64,000 bases of DNA, taken from the NCBI GenBank assembly GCA_963691705.1, contig OY829545.1, forward strand, positions 12,911,893 to 12,975,892, read 5' to 3'. Every line of letters begins with the position of its first letter. The first letter of the stretch is position 1. Below are positions 48,202 to 59,994 of the stretch, in pieces. The stretch is from Viola odorata (taxonomy: Eukaryota; Streptophyta; Magnoliopsida; Malpighiales; Violaceae). Below the pieces are notes generated by a model. The model was not told the origin of the DNA. It saw only the letters and a list, made by a program, of their open reading frames with translations, and searched no databases. A program made the position numbers and the translations under genes.

Positions 48202-49166
48202 ATGTACGAAAGAAAGGAAGAAATACCGATGGAGTTGATACAGTTGATCTTATCGAACTTACCTGTCAAGTCAATCCTTCGATTTAAATCTGTAAGCAAA
48301 GAATGGCGTGACATCATCGACGAACCTAGCTTCGTTAGAGATCATCTCAAACTCAACCAGTACAGGTATCTCTTCTGGCAAGGTTTTGGCCGATTTTGCT
48401 CCTTAGTCTATGACGAAAAACAACAACATTGTTGCTGTTGAGGAGGAAACTGTGATGGTAGATGAATTTCTGAAATTGACAAGGAGTAAAGGATAGGATT
48501 TATCCACTGTGTTCTTACGACGGCCTATTCTTGATCAAATGTGGTGGTCTCCGGGGACACAATGATCTTGGCGTCATCATCTGGAATCCATCTGTTGGAC
48601 AACTTACGCGAATGGAATTGATTTCTTGTGCCCGTTGGGGCGCGTGGGGGATCGGGTATGATCATGGAACGGGCGACTATAAGGCCTTAAGAATCCCTCC
48701 AACTGCCTATTTCCCGAGAGATGATCCTCTCGAGGTCTATTCATTCAGAACAAACACATGGTCATCTATTAGTTGCTACGGGGGTTTCCCTTCCAACATT
48801 TCCATTTTAGAGGCAGCTCCTGTAAATATGAACTGCCGTCCACACTGGTTAGGGGATCGTTGCGATTCAGGGCACAAACTAGTGATGGTGTACTTTGATG
48901 CAGCAGCAGCAGAAGATATAACTAGGGAGTTGCCTCTGCCACCAATACCCAATTTGAATTATGACATGTGTCAGGACTATAGGAGTTTGCAGGTTTTGAA
49001 TGGATGCCTCTGCTTTGCAATCAATGAGCGGAGAAGAAAGTTATCGATATTGTCCATGAAGGAGTATGGCAGGAGCGATTCGTGGAAATCCCTCATCATT
49101 TCATACTCGAGGCAGATTGAAAAGCTTAGGGGCTATTTCACAACGCAAAAGTTTATGAAAATTTGA
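48202..49166 (+). pseudogene. F-box (FBA-type) gene with two frameshifts and a lost 3' end
   Basis: The start MYERKEEIPMELIQLILSNL leads into a good F-box (residues about 8-50; LPVKSILRFKSVSKEWRDII), the SCF ubiquitin-ligase adaptor domain. The first frame ends at 48441. Similarity then continues in the next frame (NNIVAVEEETVMVDEFLKLT) and, from about 48490, in the third frame (IYPLCSYDGLF, IIWNPSVGQL, YDHGTGDYKALRI). The last is an F-box-associated domain. Two single-base shifts are thus needed to read it through. The C-terminal part breaks off after SRQIEKLRG and runs into unrelated AT-rich DNA. Either a pseudogene or, less likely, assembly errors. Confidence 0.7.
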
Positions 49167-49953
49167 CAAAAGCTGTTTCACTAACAAAATTTTGCAAAAT
49201 TTTCTGTTTTGCAAAAAAATTCAATTTTTTTTTATACTCTAGATCAATAAATCCATATTATTAATCTAAAAAAATAATAATATTATTTTAAACATATCTA
49301 CCCTTGTAATTTATGTAAATTGATACAAATTGTGCTAAAAATATTTCATAATTGATATTTAACTAACTAATGCTTCTAATTAAAATCATATGAGCAAAAT
49401 TCAATGTTTAACATTGTAATGAATAACATTTTTTATCATGTTATTATCGAAAGTTACATTATGAAATAAATACAAACTCAATTTAAAATAAATAACTTCA
49501 CACATCCTAAACAAATAAGAATAAATATGGCTAAAGATACACATTTTTTTATATTTATCTAAAATTAATCCTGGTAAATTGATTCCAATGTTCTAATTGT
49601 GTTAATTAATCAATACTCCTAATTAAACTCATACGAATAAAATTAGATCAATATTTACATACAAACATTAGTTTAATAAATACTAAATACTCCTAATTTT
49701 TTTTTTGAGTTTTTACATTTTTTCTGGATTTTTAGATTAATTTTTTTTATAAATTTTTTAACTTTTTTTGGGAATTTTTATATTTTTTACATTTTTTCTA
49801 AACTTGTAGTGTTAATTCTGAAAAATAACTTCAAATATGGCGTTTGCAAAATTTTCTAAACTTATAGTGTTAATTCTGAAAATCTGTTTTACAATTACAA
49901 AACTGAAAATTTTGCTGAAAATTTTCCATTTGCAAAATGTTGCTATGAAATAG
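49133..49953. mobile_element. Possible inverted-repeat element at the broken end of the F-box gene
   Basis: CTATTTCACAACGCAAAAG on the left is loosely complementary to the right-hand block TTGCAAAATGTTGCTATGAAATAG. Complementary GCAAAATTTTC-type runs lie just inside both ends. The interior is AT-rich and non-coding. The left end coincides with the point where F-box homology stops. The boundaries and the identity as a transposon are tentative. Confidence 0.4.
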
Positions 49954-50063
49954 ATTTTGGAAAATTTTCTGAAAAATTTTCAAATTTTGTTTCTCCCTAA
50001 ATGACTTGTGCTTTTGAATTTAGACATGAATATATTTAGCATATTTATATTTGATCTTTAACA

Positions 50064-50145
50064 AATAGTGAGTCATCCGACCGCCTTGAGATGCGTGCCA
50101 GAATAGTAAACGTCATTCTTTTGGAAATGGAGGGAGAACCATTTA
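50064..50145. repeat. Decayed end of a Stowaway-type MITE
   Basis: AAATAGTGAGTCATCCGACC, a following CTTGAGATGCGTGCC and the terminal GGAGGGAG match, in inverted orientation, the left half of the element at 27832. The other half is missing. Confidence 0.6.
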
Positions 50146-50339
50146 ATATATAATGGAGAAGTCAATGAGTTATTTGATTAGTAGTAAAAATATCAGTAAA
50201 AATGTAGATGAGGTTGAAATTACCAACCGACCGACTGCAATCATACTATGAGCAATTAGTTTGCTCACGCGCTATTGCATGATTCCTGACAACTGAAGAG
50301 AGCGCGTGGAGACATTTATTTGCTTCGGAGGCGTCAACG

Positions 50340-52838
50340 TCAATTGTCGGAGGCGCTAAACAAAACCCGAACATACGCCATATCTCTTCTTTTCCTCAGA
50401 TCTTTGGAGGTAAAATCAGGTTTTGACCCAGCAATGCCTAATCTAATAAGCTCTTTAAGAAGGGATGATCTTGGAAGGTTTTTGTTGAATAGTTTTCTGT
50501 GATGTCCCTTTTTACCAACTGCTGTGGATGGTGCAAGTTGGTCACTTGGTCCAGTTGATTTACGAGGTTGTTTGGGATGCATTCGTTTCCCTTTAGGCCA
50601 GCTCCATGAATCTAACTTTAGAAAATCGGTCAGGGAAGACATCACTGAGTTGTCTTGTTTTTCTTGACAAAGTTTGTCGTTTCCAGCTTCCTTGGATGTA
50701 TGTAAACACAACTTCCTACATTTTCCTCCAGCAATCGACTCTTCAGATGTCTTACCACCAAAGGACTCATCTTTCTCTTGTATGTAATTATATTACTCTC
50801 CTTGGCACTACCAGCCTTTTTCTGCAGAGGACTCCTCTTTCTTACGTATGTAATTAGACGACTCTCTGTGGCATTACACACCCTTTTCCCTAGAATCCCA
50901 GAGCCTTCCGTAGCCGTTTTGGGTTCACCTGCAGTGACACATTGCCTAGTTTTGCAAGCAAGAGGCTTCCCTTGTATCTCTGGTGAAAATGAATTCCTGT
51001 AATATTCATGCTCTTTAATGCTACTTATGTTTGTAGCTTCCACTTCCTTTATTTGGTCACTGAGCTTTGCAGATTTTCTGGCCGAACGTTCATTGGTGAG
51101 GACACCCCCAGCCAGGGGTTTGGTTCTTTTTGTCCTTTTCATTCCTGCCGGCATTTCTGTATCAGGAACAACTGCTGATGACTAGAGTTTTTCCTAGATG
51201 CAGAGGAAGTTCCTTTTATAGCGGAAGATTTTCTTTTATTTGACACTTCTGTCAATCCTTCTAGATTAGAGAAGGGATCATTCTGAAGACAAGGTCCTTT
51301 GACTTGGGTTTTACTCTTCGTTACACCTTTAGAAGAATCCACATGGGAGTTCTGAGGATCTTGGTGATCATCACCAGCAGTACCATAAGTCGAGGCACAG
51401 AATGATAAGGTCTCCATGACTTCAGCTGCCATTTGAGTGTTAAACCCAACATCAAAAGTATCTGGTGCATTTGTTTCAACACTATCTTCAAAAGTATCTG
51501 GTGCTGTCGCTTCAACACTATCTTCCAATGCCTGCATTGTTGGGATTTCAGTCAATGGTCCATATGGTTTCATGAAAGAGTTACTATCACGATTCATTTC
51601 AGACACTGGTTCTTTCCTAAACACCTCATTTTGACATTGCTTCTCATTTCTTGAATCCGAATGATACAATGGTCTTATATCCTTACAGAGTTTTACAGAC
51701 TTCTCTCCACCCTTGGTACCTGAGCTGCTGTCTCTTTGACTGTCAATTTCCTTCGTCTTATTTGCTTTCGTCTGGCAGCCTCCAACATCGAAAGATGCCT
51801 CCACCCTCTTGCTACAGAAACTGACCCCTTCATACTCATCAGTATCAACCCATTCAAAAGTTCTACTTTTTCCTACTGCGATTCCATTTCTAATACATTT
51901 GGCCAGACTTTGAGGCCCATTTGTACTCGAAACAGGAGACAATTTCTTCCTCACAGTATGTCTGACCTCAGTTCTGGGAGAACAACCCACACTGTTGGAT
52001 AACAAAAATGGATCCACAAAGTCAAGTGCATTAGCTTGTGAAGATTCCCCGGGTTCCTCACTCCCAACATAATTTAACCTACCAAACTCTTGATTGCATG
52101 TTTACAATTGAGCAGACTCCTTCCTTCCATTGCAGTTCTTATCCTTGATTAACTTCTCTTTAGTCCCTTAATTAAAACCCAAAAGTAGCAACAACAACAA
52201 CAAAAACTTCCACAAAATGAGTCAATCTGTCCCATAACAGTTCAGAAAACACTCACCCAAAAGGAAAATATCACATTCAAATGAACCATACCGACAGAAA
52301 ATATCACTAGCTACACGTTTCTACAAATTTTGTACACAGATAGTTTTACCCATTCCGACATGAATCCAATCACTAACCATTATCAAATCAGACAAAGCAA
52401 AAACAAAACAAAAACAAAAGGCATAACAACTCAAACCCAAAATCAGAAAGTCCTTATAACTAAATAATGGCACTCAGCCACTGACCTGCAACCTCTTCAT
52501 CCTCACTATCAAGCACGACTTCATCGTCACCACAGTCAAGACCATCAACTAATTGGGTGTCAAAATCAAGATTCTCCATCTGGGAATCCTCCATTAATGA
52601 AGCGTCAAGTGGAACTGTATCCTCGAAAGGCATAGTATCAAGTGCCCCTTCATAACCCAATAATGAATCATTTCCATAATAACTAGAAAGTTGCAAAGAA
52701 CAGTATAAATAAACAATCGTTTAAACGATGGAGTAATATGATACGATAAGGAACAAAACCGTGATTACCGTGCGGTGAGGAGGACGGAGAGTGAAACGGG
52801 AAACTCTCTGTTTCGCCTTTGGAGGGAATGGTTTCCAT
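50340..52838 (-). pseudogene. BRCT-protein-like gene, frameshifted and ending before the BRCT domains
   Basis: Three long frames on the minus strand line up as one gene. The exon ending at 52486 (ATMPFED-type DTMPFEDTVPLD and acidic DTQLVDGLD) splices to an exon starting at 52088 (EFGRLNYVGSEEPGESSQ, then a long Ser/Thr-rich region). This frame stops at 51139. Similarity continues in a second frame (VVPDTEMPAGMKRTKRTKPL) and then a third (SSLTDFLKLDSWSWPKGKRM to KDLRKRRDMAYVRVLFS). The layout matches the N-terminal two thirds of plant PTIP/MDC1-like BRCT proteins such as Arabidopsis At3g21480. The frame stops exactly where the first BRCT domain should begin. Two frameshifts plus the missing domains argue for a pseudogene. 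The start exon is uncertain; a METIPSKGETESFPF-like leader at 52838 may be exon 1. Confidence 0.65.
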
Positions 52839-53221
52839 TTTTCATTTCAAAACATTTTTTATCCACTAAAATATATTTGAAGATAATAACTCCAAATAAG
52901 TGGCCTTTGGTCGGTTGGCGTTCTTATTATCTCTCTAATTAAATAATGTATTTTTTTATCTTAAAGATATTTTCTAGTAATGTAACGACACTTTAAATTA
53001 AATAATATAAATTTTATAATTGTAATACCATTAATTAACTATTAGATATATTTGGTAAAATTATAGTTCAAATAACGAATTAAACGATGTTTTACTGTTT
53101 ACTTTTTTATGTGAATAACTCAAATAATGATACTATACATACGCCATTGATTTAAACTCAAAATAAAGAAAAGAAAGAAAACATGAAAATAATTATAGTA
53201 ACACAATAAAATGATATATAT

Positions 53222-53293
53222 GGGGCATTCCGAGAATTGAACTCGGGACCTCTCGCACCCTAAGCGAGAATCATACCACTAGACCAAATGCCC
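53222..53293 (-). tRNA. tRNA-Pro (AGG)
   Basis: A 72-base cloverleaf on the minus strand. The acceptor stem GGGCATT pairs with AATGCCC. The D-arm contains GGTCTAGTGGTATGATT. The anticodon loop TTAGGGT sits between TCTCGC and GCGAGA. The T-arm is CCGAG-TTCAATT-CTCGG. The anticodon is AGG. T-rich DNA follows downstream. Confidence 0.95.
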
Positions 53294-54341
53294 AGTTGAT
53301 GACAGATAACGGTATACAATTAAATAAAGATATAAACAGAGGATTCAATTCATTTTTCCAAGAGATTTTTTCTGACCAAACTGAAGGTTTAATCAATCTC
53401 CTCCCACCTCTCCTGACAGCATTAGTTAGTGTTCTGTGCGGAAACATAAAATCATAAATAGACTTCTTTTATTTTTTTTGGTGAGTTGAGACTCGAACTT
53501 AAATTTCTACTAATATTTTATTACCATCAAACAATTGATGAGTTATATATCCGTTAAGAGCAAACATCAACTAACTACCTCTTTACTAAGAAGATTGACC
53601 GGCCTAGTGGGTTACCTTTTTTTCTTTTAGCTAATTTGTTGTTAAATTATTATTAGGTGAATGATTAGACATTTTATGCGTTAACCCAATAAAATAGAAC
53701 TAATCCTAATTTAATAGATTTGAGAGCGTGTCAATTCACACTCTACGTGTATATCATTTCTCACATAAGTGTTAAAATCTACGACTAAAATTTATTAGCC
53801 CCGCCTCTTCTATTTTTTATTTTAAAAAATAATTATTTTTTTGATAAATTAAAAAAAATGATACATCATGTGTTTTTGTTCTTTGAAAAAATAATTATTA
53901 ATCAAGTAAATTTAAAGCTACATGCAAATTTTATTTATTTACTTTTACATTTGATTTAGAATTAAACAAAAATAATGTTGTTAGCGAATCCTCCCGGAAT
54001 TCAACCTAGATAATGCTAATTAAATAGCTTTTTTTCTCGATTTTTTCGAATATCCTATCTAATTCGAGTATGATTGGACCTAAACAGTAGTGATTTTTTT
54101 AACATGGTTCTTTCCAACTCAAACATGAATTACTTAAATAGTCTTAATTAGGAGTTTCAATTACTAACTATAAATACGCTATAAAACAAGAATGAAATAT
54201 AGGAGTGAGGACTAGTTTTACACAAATTCAAATACCCAAGATTTTTGGTGATATAGTTACCTAAAAATACATATATTGTTATCTCTGTTCCATGATCTAC
54301 TGTAACTAAGCTGCTCATATTCTCTCCTTAATCCCATCAAC
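53294..54341. other. Intergenic DNA
   Basis: AT-rich. Minus-strand AAGTTCGAGTCTCAACTCACC near 53480-53500 resembles a SINE or tRNA B box, but I cannot delimit a full element. From about 54205 the sequence is the promoter of the F-box/DUF295 gene and is shared with the downstream copy. Confidence 0.4.
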
Positions 54342-55810
54342 ATGGCCTGTTCTCCTTCTTCACCTGACCATGCGTTTCCCTCACGGCCAAGGTACGCACA
54401 ATATTATTATTGAGATGATGATTACTAGTACCAGTCTAAGAATTTGTTTCCTTATTAATTAAACTTAATTAAACTTAATTAAACTACTTCCCTCGAGAAA
54501 ACCATGATTTTTTTGTTTTATTTTATGAGGGAGTTTCTTGGAATGTGTTTTATGTATTTGTTACTCTATTTGATTAAGTATTATGTTTATAAAATAAGAT
54601 TTGAGAAACTCGAACACGAGACTTACTTTTCTAGTAGTGAGAAAGTAACAAAGAAGTTATAAGTTCATTAGTATTTTGATAAAGTTAGTTTAATTAAGTT
54701 ATCGGTGGCGGATCCTGCCCTCGATATTTTGGGAGAGGCAAGAACTCAGTTTATTGATTATCGGTTTCTGTTGCACGAGAACTCATTGTAATTTGTATAT
54801 TCTTGGAACATTTATTGCTTCGACTATATATCTTGTCTTGTACCAATCTTTTCAGGTTGCGGATCGGTTGGACTACAGAAAGGCAATGGTCTGATCTCCC
54901 TTATGAAATCCTACAGTTAATTGCTGATGGTTTAGGTATAATTGACCTGCTCAGCTTTCGCGGTGTCTGTAAAGATTGGAATTCTGCTTCCACCACAGCA
55001 TCAGCCAAGATCGAATCTTCGCTACAGCTTTCTGATCCCTGGTTCCTATTGTATGGAGAAAGTCCTGAGTGCATCCTGCTGAGCAGAACCGGCGAGAAGT
55101 ACAGCATCAACATTCCGCGGTTGGATGCTGGAGCCACTTGCATTGCATCAAACAATGGATGGCTTCTTTTGCTACTCGAACAAGAACGCGCAGTTTCGTT
55201 CTTCTGCCCCTTTTCAGGTGCCAAAATAGACCTTCCTAACCTTCCTGAAGCGGACTCGATCACCAGCTGCATTGCGACATTCTCATCTCCTCCCACCTCG
55301 CCAGACTGCATTGTGGGTGTCCTCCGCCAGAACGCAGCATTGCAGATAGAATTGCTGATACTTCACCGCGGAGACACTTCCTGGCGCGAGGCAAAATACG
55401 AAGACTCTCGAGGGAGCATCAAAACGTTTCGATGTGCTTCCTACAATGATGGGATCTTCAATTTCACACACGATGTGAAGGGATTGCTTACCTATAATGA
55501 TGAGCAGAAGGAGTGGAAAAGGTTTGCTATTGTGAATTTGGGCACGAGAGATAAGTCTACAGAATCCCTGCCTTTTCGTCTGGGGAAGAACTTTTTCGGA
55601 CTTATGAACATTAGGCAGCGTTTGGGATTGGAAAACAATGTTTCAGTTTCTACCTGTGGGACAGCAGTGAAGGAAAAAGACTGTGATAAGTTGATCTTCA
55701 ATGAATGCATTGTGGCTGAACACGAAGAAGGGTCCGAAAGCAACCGAAACATGAAGGGGGTTTGGTTTCATCCTCGATTCTTTCTTGTTCCTCCAAGTCA
55801 TAGCTGGTAA
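54342..55810 (+). CDS. F-box protein with DUF295 domain
   Basis: Probable substrate adaptor of an SCF ubiquitin ligase. Two exons, 54342-54391 and 54856-55810, with a split Arg codon, give 334 residues. The F-box is at about residues 26-62 (WSDLPYEILQLIADGLGIID, LLSFRGVCKDW). The DUF295 region follows, with GEKYSINIPRLD, SNNGWLLLLLEQE and the C-terminal NCIYF-like position occupied by KGVWFHPRFFLV. The length suits the SKIP23/DUF295 group, a large, fast-evolving plant family. It is the intact upstream member of a tandem duplication; the second copy is broken. Confidence 0.88.
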
Positions 55811-55936
55811 AATGGGTTACTTTGTTAGTGACAGACTCTACTGTTATAATTGTTTTGTTACTGATAAGAGTCTAACGAACCAGATTAGACTTTTATTATC
55901 CGGTTGCCACTTCTTATTTGGGTGGTGAGGAGAAGA

Positions 55937-57390
55937 CTAGTTCAAAACAAATTGAATTACTCAAGAATTTTGGTGATGTAGTTACATAAAAATGCATCCA
56001 GTAATGAACCCCTGATGATAATAATAATAAATATAAATAATTATTTTATTTTCCTAATTATAATTAATGTATGCTGCTCATTCTCACCTTAATACCTGAC
56101 CAGGAATTTTCCTTAGCAAAACGGTACGCACAATACTAATTTCTAAATTAATTCCCCTTTTCCCTTTTCTTTTTTTCTTCTTAATATTGATTATCCACAA
56201 AATTAATAAGGGTTTTACTGATTCATTCTTATTTCTCTGCTTTGATTACTCAGATGATTACTACCATGTAAGAACTTGTTTCCTGATTAAATCCAGTTTG
56301 GTGTTCGAGAATACCATGATTTTATTTTTCTCTTCTTTTTTTATTTTTTGCTTGGTTTTGTCTGTTTTCCCTTTTTTATAGAAAAATAGTTAATTTGTTA
56401 CTTTTATGTGGGAGTTCCTTTTTTTTTTCCAGTGTTGCTTTCATCAAGTATTTATTTTCTAAATATTGTTGAGGAACTCGAACTCGACACTTAATTCTCT
56501 AAATAGGAAAAGTGCGAATGAATTTTAAGCTGTTTTCACGAATTTTGTTTAATTTCAGTGAAGTTTTAGAGCAAACTTGATGTTTGAGGCTGCTAATACC
56601 TTCAGTTAGTGTCATCTTCTTGAATGTATTTTCTTATTCATGGTTGATCAAGTTATTAGTTTGATTTTTCAAGATCTAATTGTACCGTTGGGTTACAAGT
56701 TTATTCGTTACCAGTTTCTGATTGTGATAAATGATTGTTGTCAATGGAAGTAGTAGTGTTGGTTTTTATTACTGTACAAGAACTTGTAATTATATTCTTG
56801 GAACAATTACTGCTTCAACTGTATATGTTGTCTTGTACCAATCTTTTCAGGTTGCAGATCGGTTGGACTGCAGAAAGGCAATGGTCTGATCTCCCTTATG
56901 AAATCCTACAGTCAATTGCTGATGGTTTAGGTATAATCGACCTGCTCGGCTTTCGCGGTGTCGGTAAGGATTGGAATTCTGCTTCCACCACAGCATCAGC
57001 CAAGATCGAATCTTCACGACAGTTTTCTGATCCTTGGTTTCTGTTGTACGGGGAAAGTCCTGAATGCATCCTGCTGAGCAGAACCGGCAAGAAGTACAGC
57101 ATCAACATTCCGCAGTTGGATGGTGGAGCCACTTGCATTGCATCAAACAATGGATGGCTTCTTTTACTACTCGAACAAGAACGCCCAGTTTCGTTCTTCT
57201 GCCCCCTTTTCAGGTGCCAAAATAGACCTTCCGAACCCTTCCTGCCGCGGACTCGATCACCAACTGCATCGCAGCATTCTCATCTCCTACTACCTCACCA
57301 GACTGCATTGCGGGTGTCCTCCGCGAGAACACGGCATTGCAGATAGAATCGCTGGTACTTCACCGCGGAGACACTGCCTGGCGCGAGGTA
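55937..57390 (+). pseudogene. Broken partial copy of the F-box/DUF295 gene
   Basis: A tandem duplicate of 54205-55390. The promoter block with TTTTGGTGAT-TAGTTAC is repeated at 55968. Exon 1 is represented only by its end (ACCTGACCA..., then GTACGCACAATA); the start codon region is deleted. Exon 2 begins at 56851 and follows the parent closely (RLQIGWTAERQWSDLPYEIL). One extra C near 57206 and another near 57228 shift the frame. Homology ends abruptly near 57390 in the middle of the parental exon. It cannot make the full protein. Confidence 0.85.
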
Positions 57391-57670
57391 AAACTTGTGT
57401 TGGAAGAGCAAAAACTATCCTTAAAAAACAGCGCAATATTCAAACGAGAATAATTTCTAAAAATAACAAAGATGATAATTGGAGACATAAGGGGGAAAAT
57501 GGTGTTTGAATGTCAGCGTTTGTCATGGTTGTAAAAAATATTTTTGTAGAGAAATGACAAAAACGAAACAGTAACAGAAACAGATTTGGGCCTGATTTCT
57601 GTTTTGGGCTGGACCTGAGTTTTATGAAACATAAAAAAAAAAAATTAAATCGAGAAGGGTGCCAAAAAAG

Positions 57671-57761
57671 TCCGACCTGCCGGATTCGAACGAGCGACCT
57701 AAGGATTACTGACAGGTGTCCCTACTACAGTCCTCCGCTCTACCAACTGAGCTAAGGTCGG
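57671..57761 (-). tRNA. tRNA-Tyr (GTA) with intron
   Basis: On the minus strand the acceptor stem CCGACCT pairs with AGGTCGG, with discriminator A. The D-arm is TAGCTCAGTTGGTAGAGC. The anticodon arm is GAGGA-CTGTAG followed by an intron of about 18 bases, as is standard for plant tRNA-Tyr, then ATCCTT. The T-arm reads GCTCG-TTCGAAT-CCGGC, in which one pair is a C-C mismatch. A run of six T follows directly (57664-57669 on the complement), a Pol III terminator. Confidence 0.9.
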
Positions 57762-58306
57762 ATTCCATTCTGAGACAAATTAAATATTATTAGTATTTTG
57801 TTTTTCCTCCCTTGAAAATGGGAAGAAAGTTCAACGACAATTAATTGACACGAGAACTATCGCCAGATTAGTCTCCGCATTTGGTTTTCTCACTTCCTTC
57901 TCTGTTTTTCTTTGGTCAAGCATTTAAGCTTATATTTTATACTACATGTATGCTCACAGAGTCAAAAGAAATGGAAAAAAAACCATATTAGAGATTCACA
58001 GCTTCAATTCTACCATATTTAAATATAATTAATCTCTTATTAAAAGAGTATAAAAAATAGTGGAAAAAAAATTGAAATGACAAATTAGTAACAAACAAGT
58101 TAGAGATTTAAAATTCTTAATTCACTCAGCCCACAATCCAACCACAAAAGGCCGCAACTTGCAAAAAAGGGTATAATGCTGTCCTTTAAATGCATGAACA
58201 GAAATTGGTATCAAACTTCCTAAACTCTTACAAGACTCCCTTCTTCCTTCTATTCTTGCCAACATCCTTAGCAGCCTGCCATTTCACTTCTCCTATAAAT
58301 CAAAGA
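57762..58306. other. Intergenic DNA upstream of the dehydrogenase
   Basis: AT-rich promoter region. A TATAAAT at 58294-58300 lies only 7 bases before the chosen ATG, too close to be its TATA box. No gene is supported. Confidence 0.4.
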
Positions 58307-59994
58307 ATGTTCAAGATTGCACTCAGGTATCTCTCCTCTTCTTCTCTTTTCTTCTCTCTTCTTTCATTTCTCCCTCCTCTTCTTGAAACACTTCAACTCT
58401 AATTATCAGATTCTTGATTACGTAAGTAAATGGTAGTTATATATCTTTCCATTAATTAATTAACTGATACAGGATTTCAAGAGTTTCTTCCCCTGCTTCC
58501 ATCTTTAACAAGGAATTCTTCACCACCCAGATCAGTGGCAGGTTTGTAAATTAAACCAACTCTCCTTTTTTCAATTCCTTATAAATTGTTTCTTATTTTT
58601 CCATTTTTGTTCATGCTTATCTGTGCAAGAGAAGAAAAATATGAATAGTTTCTTCAAATCAATGAATATTTAATAATTGCTTACTTCATGTTAATCTCAT
58701 GACAGCAAGCAATGAAAAGGACAAACTAACAAACATGGACAACATGATAAACGAATCTTTTTTTCTTCTCTGAGGCAAAGATAAGGAACACATGCATATA
58801 ACAACAAATCGACAATAATTTTTTGCTGTTCTCGGTCAATGCAAGGCGTGTTTCCCGCCTATTTTTGTTCTAGTTAATATGAGTGGATTATAAAGGAGTT
58901 CTCACACTTTTAAGCAAGAATAGTTGGTTTCATGTTGCGTACGAAGAAAAATCTATCAGTTAGGAGTATTTTATCGCTATGAATACAATATTAGTCTTAC
59001 CAACAAGACAACTAATAGTGAATTCGCATGCTATGTGAGAGAGATAAGAACGTAATTAGATGAGTAATTTCTCTTATTATTGATTTTAAGAAAAAATGCA
59101 AAATAGTAAGCTTTGAGGAATCCAATTTGAATTATCAATTTTGATTTTGGAATGGCTGTTTTACCTTTTGTTGTAATGCAAAACAGTAAGCTAGAGGGGA
59201 AGGTAGCACTCATCACTGGAGCAGCAAATGGTATTGGAAAGGCAACCGCGACCAAATTCATCAACAATGGTGCCAAAGTTGTCATTGCTGATATTCACCA
59301 CCAACTAGGCCAACAAACAGCAGATGAACTCGGACCCAATGCCGCCTTCATCGCCTGCGATGTAAGCAAAGAGTCAGATGTGTCCGACGCTGTCGATTTC
59401 ACGGTCTCTAAGTTCAACCAACTGGATATCATGTACAACAATGCTGGAGTAGCCTGCAGAACCCCTCCCAGCATCGTAGACCTTGACCTTGCGCAGTTTG
59501 ACAGAGTCATGAACATTAACGTCAGAGGAACCATGGCTGGGATCAAGCACGCATCACGAGTTATGATCCCAAAAAGAAGCGACTCCATTCTCTGCACAGC
59601 TAGTATCACAGGAATAATGGGAGGGCTTGCACAGCACACCTACTCAGTATCCAAGTTTACTGTCATTGGCATTATGAAGTCAGTTGCAGCAGAGCTTTCT
59701 CAGTACGGGATTCGGGTGAACTGCATATCGCCTTTTGCGATCCCAACTGCGTTTGTGATTGAAGAACTGAGACAGTGGTATCCCGGGGTTGATGATCAGC
59801 AATTCGTGGAAATGATACACAGATCCAGTTCGCTACAAGGGGCAAACTGTGAGCCTGTTGATATAGCCAATGCTGCACTCTATCTTGCTTCTGATGATGC
59901 CAAGTATGTTAGTGGTCATAATTTGGTGGTAGACGGAGGCTTTATCTCTTTCAAGAGCTTGGGCATCCCTCCACCGGATATGGTGCAGGGCTAA
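58307..59994 (+). CDS. Short-chain dehydrogenase/reductase (SDR110C, secoisolariciresinol/zerumbone dehydrogenase-like)
   Basis: NAD(P)-dependent oxidoreductase of the large plant SDR110C group, which acts on alcohols in specialised metabolism. Exons 58307-58326, 58473-58541 and 59187-59994 are in phase and give 298 residues. The cofactor motif TGAANGIG is at residues 40-47. Asp65 (VVIAD) favours NAD(H). NNAG is at 114-117. The catalytic residues are Ser169, Tyr182 and Lys186 (YSVSK). The C-terminus is VDGGFISFKSLGIPPPD. The first 29 residues are Arg-containing with no acids until KEFF, and look like a mitochondrial or plastid presequence. The substrate cannot be read from the sequence. Confidence 0.9.

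Noticed and set aside
51433..52002. Plus-strand frames across the BRCT-like gene
   Set aside because: They are reverse-strand shadows of its Ser/Thr-rich region and show no independent features.
58294..58300. TATAAAT as a TATA box for the dehydrogenase
   Set aside because: It is only 7 bases before the start codon, too close to direct a transcript that includes that ATG.
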